From an uncultured Bacteroidales bacterium (lineage in GTDB: Bacteria > Bacteroidota > Bacteroidia > Bacteroidales > UBA932), in NCBI GenBank assembly GCA_937900465.1, contig CALCEJ010000063.1, forward strand, positions 1 to 6,198: 6,198 nucleotides of DNA, in the 5' to 3' direction. A program made the translations under genes and the position numbers. Of this stretch, positions 1-5,480 are shown piece after piece. Below the pieces are notes generated by a model, which made no database searches, was not told the origin of the DNA, and was given only the letters and a program-made list of their open reading frames with translations. Numbering within the stretch: the stretch's first letter is position 1; each line of letters begins with the position of its first letter.

Positions 1-39
1 AAAACGGTCGGAGAGTTTCATCTCCGACCGTTTTTTTTT
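1..39 (+). terminator. Strong intrinsic (Rho-independent) terminator
   Basis: A perfect 10-bp GC-rich stem (5-14 pairing with 21-30) closes a 6-nt loop (gtttca, 15-20). It is extended by four A-T pairs (1-4 with 31-34) and followed by a run of nine T (31-39). This is the classic form of a rightward terminator and should end transcription of a gene lying left of the window. The A-run on its left edge may also let it work leftward, but the window starts there, so this cannot be judged. Confidence 0.93.
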
Positions 40-46
40 ATCTTTG
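39..46 (+). promoter_or_regulatory. Bacteroidota-type -7 promoter box (TATCTTTG)
   Basis: TATCTTTG matches the TAnnTTTG -7 consensus of Bacteroidota primary-sigma promoters. A weak -33 candidate (TTTC, 16-19) lies 19 nt upstream, inside the terminator loop. Transcription would start near 51, giving a leader of about 18 nt before the ATG at 69. The box shares its first bases with the end of the terminator T-tract, so the upstream unit ends and the next begins within a few bases. Confidence 0.6.
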
Positions 47-68
47 TTTTCACCTAATAACCCATGTA

Positions 69-428
69 ATGAAAGCAAGATTATCAACCATTTTCATATT
101 CCTATGCACTACAATCGTCCTTTCGGCACAGATGCAGAATCCCGTCAAATGGGATTTTTCGACAGAGAAGAAAGGCAATACGCTGCGAGCATTCTTCCAC
201 GCCCAGATAGACGACGGATGGCATGTCTACTCCACCGACAATGCGGACGACGGCCCCACACCCGCAACATTCAACATAGAAAGCATGGACGGCGCAGAGA
301 CCGTGGGACCTCTCAAGCCACGCGGCAACGTGCGCGAGCAGTACGACGAGAGGGTCTACGAAAGCCATCGCGACGTCCTTCCCCCCGCAGTCTCCGCCTG
401 GCTCCGCGAAAAGACAAGGCCCATATAG
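69..428 (+). CDS. Secreted DsbD N-terminal-domain-like protein, probably truncated
   Basis: 119 residues. Residues 1-20 look like a signal peptide: K2 and R4, a hydrophobic core, and likely cleavage after the Ala of VLSA. The mature part from ~24 resembles the N-terminal periplasmic domain of DsbD / cytochrome c biogenesis-type proteins of Bacteroidota: PVKWDFS (25-31), DGWHVYS (49-55), GPTPATFNIES (62-72) and a YDE segment (92-94). In full proteins this domain is followed by more beta strands, a multi-helix electron-transfer membrane domain and a thioredoxin domain. None of these occurs here, and from about residue 98 the sequence no longer looks like the domain. I infer a decayed remnant or a stand-alone domain. 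The -7 box 22 nt upstream suggests it may still be transcribed. The start at 69 is chosen because it gives the signal peptide; no Shine-Dalgarno is visible. Without the redox parts, reductase activity is unlikely. Confidence 0.6.
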   Translation: MKARLSTIFIFLCTTIVLSAQMQNPVKWDFSTEKKGNTLRAFFHAQIDDGWHVYSTDNADDGPTPATFNIESMDGAETVGPLKPRGNVREQYDERVYESHRDVLPPAVSAWLREKTRPI

Positions 429-471
429 AGGGGTGGCGGACGGCATATGTAGGAAACTCCGGGAAAATTCG

Positions 472-479
472 TATATTTG
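472..479 (+). promoter_or_regulatory. frr promoter, -7 box (TATATTTG)
   Basis: TATATTTG is a perfect TAnnTTTG match lying 31 nt before the frr start codon. Transcription would begin near 484, leaving a leader of about 26 nt. No clear TTTG -33 element is seen at the expected distance. It implies that frr is transcribed on its own and does not depend on the gene at 69-428. Confidence 0.65.
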
Positions 480-509
480 CGGGAATCAACTAAAACGAGC
501 TGAAAGACT

Positions 510-1073
510 ATGTTACCTAAAGCGAAAGAAATCGTCGATGCCGCTGACCTCAAGATGAAGGATGCAGTGGATTTCCTTGAGGAAGACCTGAAGAACTACC
601 GTGTGGGTAAGGCCACTCCCGCCGTTTTCAACGGCGTCAGCGTGGACTACTATGGAACCCCCACCCCCTTGAATCAGGTAGCTTCGGTCACCGCTCCCGA
701 CGCCCGTACCCTCGCTATCCAGCCCTGGGAAAGGTCTATGATCGGAAAGATTGAGAAGGCTATCCTCGACGCGAACATAGGCCTCACCCCCTCCAACAAC
801 GGTGAGATTATCCGCTGCGTGGTTCCCGCCCTTACGGAGGAACGCCGCCGCGAACTCATCAAGAAGGCCAAGGCCCAGGGAGAGACCACCAAGGTTACCA
901 TCCGTAACGTCCGCCGTGACGGAATCGACCAGCTGAAGAAGGCCCAGAAGGAAGGCCTTTCCGAGGACGGCGAAAAAGAGGGCGAAGACGAGCTCCAGAA
1001 GGTCACGGACAAGAGGGTCAAGGCTGTGGACGAGATCATCGCTGCAAAGGAGAAGGAGATTCTCACCGTCTAG
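510..1073 (+). CDS. frr: Ribosome recycling factor
   Basis: 187 residues, the usual length for the family (~185). RRF acts in the cytoplasm with EF-G and, after peptide release, splits the post-termination 70S complex so the subunits can be reused. It is essential in most bacteria. Family landmarks are clear: the N-terminal helix with DLKNYRVGKATP (26-37), the start of domain II with VSVDYYGTPTPLNQVASV (43-60), the AIQPWE segment (69-74), and the C-terminal helices with VVPALTEERRREL (103-115) followed by the VTIRNVRRDGID stretch (128-139). Coding starts 31 nt after the beginning of a TATATTTG box, in an A-rich context without a Shine-Dalgarno, normal for Bacteroidota. The 91 nt to the next gene contain no convincing terminator, so read-through into the aromatic cluster is possible. 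Confidence 0.98.
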   Translation: MLPKAKEIVDAADLKMKDAVDFLEEDLKNYRVGKATPAVFNGVSVDYYGTPTPLNQVASVTAPDARTLAIQPWERSMIGKIEKAILDANIGLTPSNNGEIIRCVVPALTEERRRELIKKAKAQGETTKVTIRNVRRDGIDQLKKAQKEGLSEDGEKEGEDELQKVTDKRVKAVDEIIAAKEKEILTV

Positions 1074-1164
1074 TTGGATTGCGTAGCCGTACGAAGATAC
1101 CGGGGCTGTTTCCACGAGGAAGCCGCCCGCTGGAATGCGCGTATGGACATAATAACCCTGCATT
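1074..1164 (+). other. Intergenic gap between frr and the aromatic cluster
   Basis: These 91 nt hold no TAnnTTTG box, no Phe- or Tyr-rich leader ORF and no clear terminator. A weak bulged hairpin (GGC..TTCC at 1104-1113 with GGAAGCC at 1118-1124) has no T-tract. An in-frame TAA at 1153-1155 prevents the aminotransferase from starting further upstream, which supports the ATG at 1165. Confidence 0.5.
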
Positions 1165-2382
1165 ATGATTGAAATAAAGCCGGCAAAGAGGACCGAATCG
1201 GTCAAGGAGTACTACTTCAGCGTCAAGAACAAGGAGATCGCGAAGATAAATGTGGAACGTAAAGCCCGGGGACTCGACCCTGTGGTCAACCTTGGGATCG
1301 GATCCCCCGACGGAACCCCGCCAAGGAGCGCCATCGAGGTCCTGTGCAAGAACGCGCCCCTGGACGGTGTCCACGGATACCAGCCCTATGTGGGTATCCC
1401 CGAACTCCGCGAGGCTTTTGCGAAGTGGTATGAGAAGTACTACCACGTCACACTGGACCCTTCATCGGAAATCCAGCCCCTCACCGGGTCCAAGGAAGGA
1501 ATCCTCATAGCATCCCTGACGTTCCTCGACAAGGGCGACAAGGTGCTTGTCCCGGATCCGGGTTATCCTACATACACCTCCGCATCGCTGATGGTGGAGG
1601 CGGATATGATAAAGTACGACCTTACTGAGGAGACCGGATGGATGCCGGATTTCTACGCTCTCGAGAAGATGGACCTTTCCGGGGTGAAGATGATGTGGAC
1701 CAACTATCCCGGAATGCCCACCGGAGTCAAGGCTTCCCGTGAACTCTATGAGAAGATCGTGGACTTCGGTCTCCGTCACAACATCCTGATAATCAACGAC
1801 AACCCCTATAGTTTCATCCTCAACGAGGAGCCTCTTTCAATCCTTGAAATCCCCCGTGCGAAGGAGTGCTGCCTCGAGATGAACTCCCTTTCGAAGGCCC
1901 ATAATATGGCCGGATGGCGTGTCGGAATGATTGCGGGCGATGCCTCCCTGATAAAGGAAATCCTCAAGGTCAAGAGCCAGATGGACTCCGGTATTTTCCG
2001 TCCCCTGCAGCTTGCGGCCGTGGAGGCTCTCTCCCAGGGCGACGAGTGGTTCTCTTCCCTTAACAAAGTTTACCGCGAAAGGAAAGAGGTCGTGTGGCAG
2101 ATTTTCGATCTTCTCGGAGCAAAATACGACCGCAACACGGCCGGGCTTTTCGTATGGGGCCGTATAACGGACAAGACTATGGAGACGCTCGGCCTCAAGC
2201 GTGAAGAGGGGGTAATCCCCGCAGGAGCGGTCTCTGACAAGATTCTCTACGGCTGCGGCGTTTTCATCACTCCCGGCTTCATCTTCGGCCATAACGGCGA
2301 AAACTATATCAGAGCCTCCCTCTGTGCTCCTGTGGAGAAGCTTCAGAGCGCGCTGGAGAAGGTGCGCACTCTCGTAAAATGA
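1165..2382 (+). CDS. PLP-dependent aminotransferase, fold type I class I/II (probable aromatic/prephenate aminotransferase)
   Basis: 405 residues, full length for class I/II aminotransferases. Visible landmarks: NLGIGSPD (42-49), GYQPYVGIPELREA (71-84), the cofactor phosphate-binding GSKEG (108-112), PDPGYPTY (130-137), NYPGMPTG (180-187; the Asn of the usual NPTG is Met here), NDNPY with D212 for the pyridine nitrogen, NSLSKAHNMAGWRVG (240-254) with K244 as the Schiff-base lysine, and R383 in YIRASLC for the substrate carboxylate. Its stop overlaps the tyrA start (ATGA), so the two are probably translationally coupled. The family alone does not fix the substrate. Location beside tyrA and the DAHP synthase/chorismate mutase points to transamination of prephenate or of the phenylpyruvates to Phe/Tyr. 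An aspartate- or LL-diaminopimelate-type activity remains possible. Confidence 0.9.
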   Translation: MIEIKPAKRTESVKEYYFSVKNKEIAKINVERKARGLDPVVNLGIGSPDGTPPRSAIEVLCKNAPLDGVHGYQPYVGIPELREAFAKWYEKYYHVTLDPSSEIQPLTGSKEGILIASLTFLDKGDKVLVPDPGYPTYTSASLMVEADMIKYDLTEETGWMPDFYALEKMDLSGVKMMWTNYPGMPTGVKASRELYEKIVDFGLRHNILIINDNPYSFILNEEPLSILEIPRAKECCLEMNSLSKAHNMAGWRVGMIAGDASLIKEILKVKSQMDSGIFRPLQLAAVEALSQGDEWFSSLNKVYRERKEVVWQIFDLLGAKYDRNTAGLFVWGRITDKTMETLGLKREEGVIPAGAVSDKILYGCGVFITPGFIFGHNGENYIRASLCAPVEKLQSALEKVRTLVK

Positions 2383-3308
2383 GGACTGTCGGTATCATAG
2401 GACTCGGTCTTATCGGCGGGTCTATGGCACTTGACCTTCGGAGCCGTGGTTTCGCTGATACGGTCCTTGGTGTCGAGAGTAACTCCGTCAACGCCTGCGC
2501 GGCGGAGAAAATAGGCCTCGTAGATGCCGTCGTCCCTTTCGATGAGTGCATCGTCCGCTCGGACATCATAATCGTCGCAATCCCTGTCGACTCTGCTATC
2601 CGGACCGTCAAGCTCATCCTTGACCGGTTCCAGGAAGGGGCTGACCCCCCTTCTTCCGCGTCGCTTCGCGACCGTATCACGGCAAATGCTCCAGAAGGGG
2701 TGTCAGCCCCCTCCTGGAAAGACAAGATCGTCATTGACGTCTGCTCCACGAAAGAGCAGATTGCGAAGGCGACCAAGTATCACCCTGCGAGGAAGCAGTA
2801 TGTAGCGACACACCCTATGGCGGGGACGGAGTACTCCGGCCCGTGGGCCGCGCAGCCGGGCCTGTTTGACGGCCGCGCCTGCATATTCGCGGATGCTGAA
2901 GAGTCCTCCCCGAAGGCGGTGAAAACCGTCGGGGAACTCTACGACACCCTCAATATGAGACCGATCCATATGGGCTCTGCCGCTCACGATGTCCATACCG
3001 CCTACGTCTCCCATATTTCCCACGTCACATCGTTCGCCCTGGCCCTGACCGTCCTTGAGAAGGAAAAGGACGAAAAGCACATATTCGACCTCGCTTCCGG
3101 CGGCTTCTCATCGACCGTCCGCCTTGCAAAATCCAGTGCTGATATGTGGGTCCCCATCCTCACGGAAAACCGCGACAACGTACTCCGCGTGATGGACACA
3201 TATCTTGAAAAGATGAAAGAATTCCGCGACGCCGTGGACCGAATGGACGAAGACCGTATCCGCACCCTGATTGCGGAGGCAAACAGAATCAAAAAGATAA
3301 TCAGATAG
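2379..3308 (+). CDS. tyrA: Prephenate dehydrogenase with an in-frame palindromic insertion
   Basis: 309 residues. It oxidatively decarboxylates prephenate to 4-hydroxyphenylpyruvate in tyrosine synthesis. The N-terminal Rossmann fold has GLGLIGG (8-14) and an acidic E33 after the second strand, favouring NAD+ over NADP+. Further landmarks are the CSTK motif (122-125), the catalytic-type His in THPMAGTE (144-151, H145), the helical C-terminal domain with SHISH (211-215), and R248 in STVRLAKSSADMW for prephenate binding. Residues 84-114 are an extra ~31-residue Pro/Ser-rich segment between an alpha helix (..IRTVKLILDR) and the next strand (KIVIDV), where relatives normally have a short loop. 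Removing it gives ~278 residues, about the family norm. It is encoded by a palindromic element (2628-2719). The frame and all catalytic motifs are kept, so the enzyme is probably active. It overlaps the aminotransferase gene by 4 nt and is followed 4 nt later by the DAHP synthase gene. Confidence 0.95.
   Translation: MRTVGIIGLGLIGGSMALDLRSRGFADTVLGVESNSVNACAAEKIGLVDAVVPFDECIVRSDIIIVAIPVDSAIRTVKLILDRFQEGADPPSSASLRDRITANAPEGVSAPSWKDKIVIDVCSTKEQIAKATKYHPARKQYVATHPMAGTEYSGPWAAQPGLFDGRACIFADAEESSPKAVKTVGELYDTLNMRPIHMGSAAHDVHTAYVSHISHVTSFALALTVLEKEKDEKHIFDLASGGFSSTVRLAKSSADMWVPILTENRDNVLRVMDTYLEKMKEFRDAVDRMDEDRIRTLIAEANRIKKIIR
2628..2719. repeat. Palindromic element inserted in frame within tyrA
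   Basis: Two arms of 26 nt (2628-2653 and 2694-2719) are reverse complements at 24 of 26 positions, enclosing 40 nt. The interior has two small perfect hairpins: GTCGC-TTC-GCGAC (2660-2672) and CCGT-ATC-ACGG (2672-2682). The whole could fold as a long stem with a branched head, in DNA or mRNA. The element maps to the extra segment of TyrA (codons 84-114) and adds about 31 codons without a stop. Its form recalls palindromic elements known inside Rickettsia genes (RPEs) and REP/MITE-like sequences. I cannot assign it to a named family, and no second copy is visible in this window. Confidence 0.8.
2900..2940 (+). repeat. Bulged GNRA-capped hairpin within tyrA
   Basis: AGAGT (2900-2904) pairs with ACTCT (2936-2940), TCCCCGA (2907-2913) with TCGGGGA (2929-2935), and CGGT (2917-2920) with ACCG (2925-2928), around a GAAA tetraloop (2921-2924). 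There are 5'-side bulges CC and AGG. That makes 16 pairs in 41 nt. It encodes an ordinary part of TyrA, with no extra protein segment evident, so it may be fortuitous in a GC-rich gene. There is no T-tract, so it is not a terminator. Confidence 0.4.
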
Positions 3309-3312
3309 GCCT

Positions 3313-4413
3313 ATGGCTGCGACACTTGACATTGTACCCATAGAGGAGTGGGGATTCTTCACCCTACCGAGGCCTATGGTAATCGCCGGCCCCTGCAGTG
3401 CCGAATCGGAAGAGCAGGTGATGGAAACGGCGGAGGATCTTGCATCCCGTGGAATCCACGTTTTCCGTGCGGGGATATGGAAGCCCAGGACTCACCCGGG
3501 AAGTTTCGAAGGAATAGGGGTGATGGGCCTTAAGTGGCTCCGCCGCGTGAAGGAGGAGACCGGGATGAAGGTTTCCACGGAAGTCGCGAGCGCAAAGCAC
3601 GTTTACGAGTGTCTGAAATACGGAATAGATATGGTCTGGATTGGTGCCCGCACGACGGCGAACCCTTTCCTTGTCCAGGAAATCGCGGAAGCGCTGACTG
3701 ATACGGATATTCCGGTCCTTGTAAAAAACCCCGTCAATCCGGACATCGACCTTTGGATCGGAGCGCTGGAGAGGCTTAGCCGCGCCGGCGTCCGAAAGCT
3801 CGGCGTTATCCACAGGGGGTTTTCCACAACGGAGAGCATCCCCTACAGAAACGCTCCGGGGTGGCATCTTGCAATTGAACTGAGAACTCGCTATCCTCAT
3901 CTCCCGTTTTTTGCGGATCCTTCCCATATGGGCGGAAGCCGGGATTACCTGCAGGAGATATCACAAAAGGCGATGGACCTCGGGCTCGAAGGACTGATGG
4001 TGGAGTCTCACTGCAAGCCTGATGCAGCCCTTAGCGATTCAAAGCAGCAGGTCACCCCTGAGGCCCTTCTCGAACTCCTTGAAAGCCTCCAGATCCGCGA
4101 TGCGGACACTGACGACAGGCAGTACCGTGAGGGAATCGACCAGCTCAGGGCCCAGATCGACATTCTCGATGAAAGCATTTTGTACAATCTTGGCTCGCGG
4201 ATGTCTGTGAGCGCTAAGATCGGGGAGTACAAAAGGGACCACAATATAGCTATCCTGCAGGCCTCACGCTGGGATGAGGTCCTGAAGGCGATGCACAGCA
4301 AAGCGGAAAAGTACGGCCTTTCGGAAAAGTTTATAACGGAGGTCTACAACGCGATTCACGAAGAATCCGTCAGAGTCCAGAACGAGATTCTTTCAGGAGG
4401 GAAGAAAGAGTAG
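3313..4413 (+). CDS. Bifunctional 3-deoxy-7-phosphoheptulonate synthase / chorismate mutase (type I-beta DAHPS + AroQ)
   Basis: 366 residues, two domains. Residues ~15-260 are a type I-beta DAHP synthase barrel (PEP + erythrose 4-phosphate to DAHP): GPCSAES (26-32), KPRT (57-60, typical of DAHPS and unlike KDO8P synthase), KNPVNPD (138-144) and DPSHMGG (202-208). The expected metal ligands are C28, H205, E231 and D242; the spacing 205-231-242 matches that known for this family. Residues ~270-360 are an AroQ-type chorismate mutase (chorismate to prephenate): R279 in LRAQID, R296 in GSRMS, K307 in GEYK, and Q356 in EESVRVQ. No N-terminal ferredoxin-like regulatory domain is present. In the related Porphyromonas gingivalis fusion the mutase domain gives feedback by prephenate, so similar control is likely here. 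It starts 4 nt after tyrA in the same operon, and its end overlaps lpxK. Confidence 0.96.
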   Translation: MAATLDIVPIEEWGFFTLPRPMVIAGPCSAESEEQVMETAEDLASRGIHVFRAGIWKPRTHPGSFEGIGVMGLKWLRRVKEETGMKVSTEVASAKHVYECLKYGIDMVWIGARTTANPFLVQEIAEALTDTDIPVLVKNPVNPDIDLWIGALERLSRAGVRKLGVIHRGFSTTESIPYRNAPGWHLAIELRTRYPHLPFFADPSHMGGSRDYLQEISQKAMDLGLEGLMVESHCKPDAALSDSKQQVTPEALLELLESLQIRDADTDDRQYREGIDQLRAQIDILDESILYNLGSRMSVSAKIGEYKRDHNIAILQASRWDEVLKAMHSKAEKYGLSEKFITEVYNAIHEESVRVQNEILSGGKKE

Positions 4414-5443
4414 TTTCGAAGATTTCCTCCTCGGCCTCTGTCAGGAAACGGACTTCAATAGGTACCTGGAACAGTCTTTCGCGGACGTTTCCGGGTATTT
4501 TTTTGACGTCGCGGATTCTGGATGCGTCCTTTTCGGTGGTGGCGATGCAGGCGGTAGGGACTTGTTTTGCGGCGGCTGAAACGGTCCGGAGGTTGCAGGC
4601 GGTGAATTTGTGATGGTCCGGGAAAGAGAACTGGCGGACGATCTTGTATGTATCCGAAAGGTATCCGGCGAGGAGCTTGTCGCTCGCGATGCCGGTCATC
4701 ATCAACAGCCTGCTGGAGTACATATAGCGGGAGTCCGCATCTTCAAATACCGGCTCCATCGGGCAGTAGCCGATTGTCGTGAACAGCAGCGTCTGTCGCT
4801 TTCCGTTTCTGCGACAGACGCCCTTGCAGGACGATGCGCCGTAACCGTCCATCCCTAGCTGTGAGGCCCATTTCCCGCGCTCCCATTCATCCAGATACGA
4901 CGGACACTTCGTCACTATTATGATATCCGCGTCCTTCAGCCTGGAGGGAAGGTCCCGAAGCTTTCCAAAGGGGAGGAGCGAGTCTTTGTGTATGGGCCTG
5001 TGATAATCTACAAGGACGATGTTGACGTCTGCGCGGAGCCTGCGGTACTGGAAGGCGTCGTCGAGGACGACGATATCGGCAAAACTGCTGAGATTGCGGC
5101 AGCCTTCGATTCTGTCCTTGTCCACGGCGACGGTGACTCCGGGGAACTTCCGCGCTATCTGTGACGGCTCATCGCCGAAGGCGCGGGCCGATGCGTCCAT
5201 CGGCACAACCTGATATCCCTTCGTCTTCCGCCTGTACCCGCGGGAGAGCATCGCCACATTGGAAAAAGCCCAGTCCTCGCTGCGTTGAAGGGTCCTCAGG
5301 ACCATTTCCGTATGGGGGGTCTTGCCGGTCCCGCCTACGGTTATGTTGCCGATGCATATCGACGGCATCGGCGAGCGTTCGCTCTTTTTCGCTCCTTTGT
5401 CGTACAGCAGATGTCTTATCGCGAGGATTGCCCTGTAAATCAT
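4370..5443 (-). CDS. lpxK: Tetraacyldisaccharide 4'-kinase (lipid A biosynthesis)
   Basis: 357 residues. LpxK phosphorylates the 4'-position of the tetraacylated disaccharide 1-phosphate to give lipid IVA, at the cytoplasmic face of the inner membrane. Landmarks: YDKG (14-17), the P-loop GNITVGGTGKTP (32-43), LSRGYRRK (66-73), DEP (91-93) with the probable catalytic Asp, LDDAFQYR (127-134, where many relatives have FQHR), PFGKLRD (158-164), FPDHHKF (274-280) with the His partner, and TTEKDASR (302-309). Residues ~199-217 (DGYGASSCK.. to RQT) look longer than in relatives and contain a perfect DNA palindrome. The N-terminus lacks the ~10 extra hydrophobic residues common in the family. The frame stays open upstream to an in-frame stop at 5477-5479 without an ATG, so ATG 5443 is preferred. 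The end overlaps the DAHPS/mutase gene by 44 nt, tail to tail. Confidence 0.95.
   Translation of the reverse strand: MIYRAILAIRHLLYDKGAKKSERSPMPSICIGNITVGGTGKTPHTEMVLRTLQRSEDWAFSNVAMLSRGYRRKTKGYQVVPMDASARAFGDEPSQIARKFPGVTVAVDKDRIEGCRNLSSFADIVVLDDAFQYRRLRADVNIVLVDYHRPIHKDSLLPFGKLRDLPSRLKDADIIIVTKCPSYLDEWERGKWASQLGMDGYGASSCKGVCRRNGKRQTLLFTTIGYCPMEPVFEDADSRYMYSSRLLMMTGIASDKLLAGYLSDTYKIVRQFSFPDHHKFTACNLRTVSAAAKQVPTACIATTEKDASRIRDVKKIPGNVRERLFQVPIEVRFLTEAEEEIFETTLSSLLKESRSGL
4789..4821. repeat. Perfect 11-bp palindrome in an extra segment of lpxK
   Basis: GCGTCTGTCGC (4789-4799) and GCGACAGACGC (4811-4821) are exact reverse complements around an 11-nt loop. The unit is 33 nt, that is 11 codons. 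It falls in the part of LpxK (about residues 208-218) that seems to be an insertion relative to the family. It could be a small palindromic insertion or a remnant of one. It shares no obvious sequence with the tyrA element. Confidence 0.6.
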
Positions 5444-5451
5444 AATGGTTG

Positions 5452-5459
5452 CAAATATA
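5452..5459 (-). promoter_or_regulatory. lpxK promoter, -7 box (TATATTTG on the - strand)
   Basis: Read on the - strand, 5459 to 5452 is TATATTTG, identical to the frr box. It ends 8 nt before the ATG at 5443, so transcription should begin within about 3-5 nt of the start codon and the mRNA would be nearly leaderless. No TTTG is visible at the -33 distance, where the sequence has already become A/T-only. This box is the last recognisably bacterial signal before the HECT segment. Confidence 0.5.
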
Positions 5460-5480
5460 GAAAAAAATATACATAATTAA
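5460..5480. other. Composition seam between bacterial and AT-rich segments
   Basis: These ~20 nt consist almost only of A and T (an A7 run, then atatacataattaa). They separate GC-rich bacterial coding sequence from coding sequence of about one quarter GC. A run of this kind is a plausible joining point for a mis-assembly. It would also serve as the 3' flank of the HECT gene if the join is real. No direct repeat, integrase site or insertion-sequence end is visible. Confidence 0.5.

Noticed and set aside
44..493. 149-codon + strand frame overlapping the DsbD-like gene
   Set aside because: Arg/Pro-rich out-of-frame translation with no signal peptide or family resemblance; the frame starting at 69 has both.
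1104..1124. Hairpin after frr as a terminator
   Set aside because: Short stem with a bulge and no following T-tract.
1074..1164. Phe/Tyr attenuator or leader peptide before the aromatic cluster
   Set aside because: No short ORF rich in Phe or Tyr and no paired alternative hairpins are visible.
513..1205. Long open frame on the - strand opposite frr (230 codons)
   Set aside because: It mirrors the codon structure of frr, has no recognisable domain, and frr is unambiguous on the other strand.
3313..4413. KDO-8-phosphate synthase
   Set aside because: It shares the fold, but KPRT and the fused AroQ mutase domain identify DAHP synthase.
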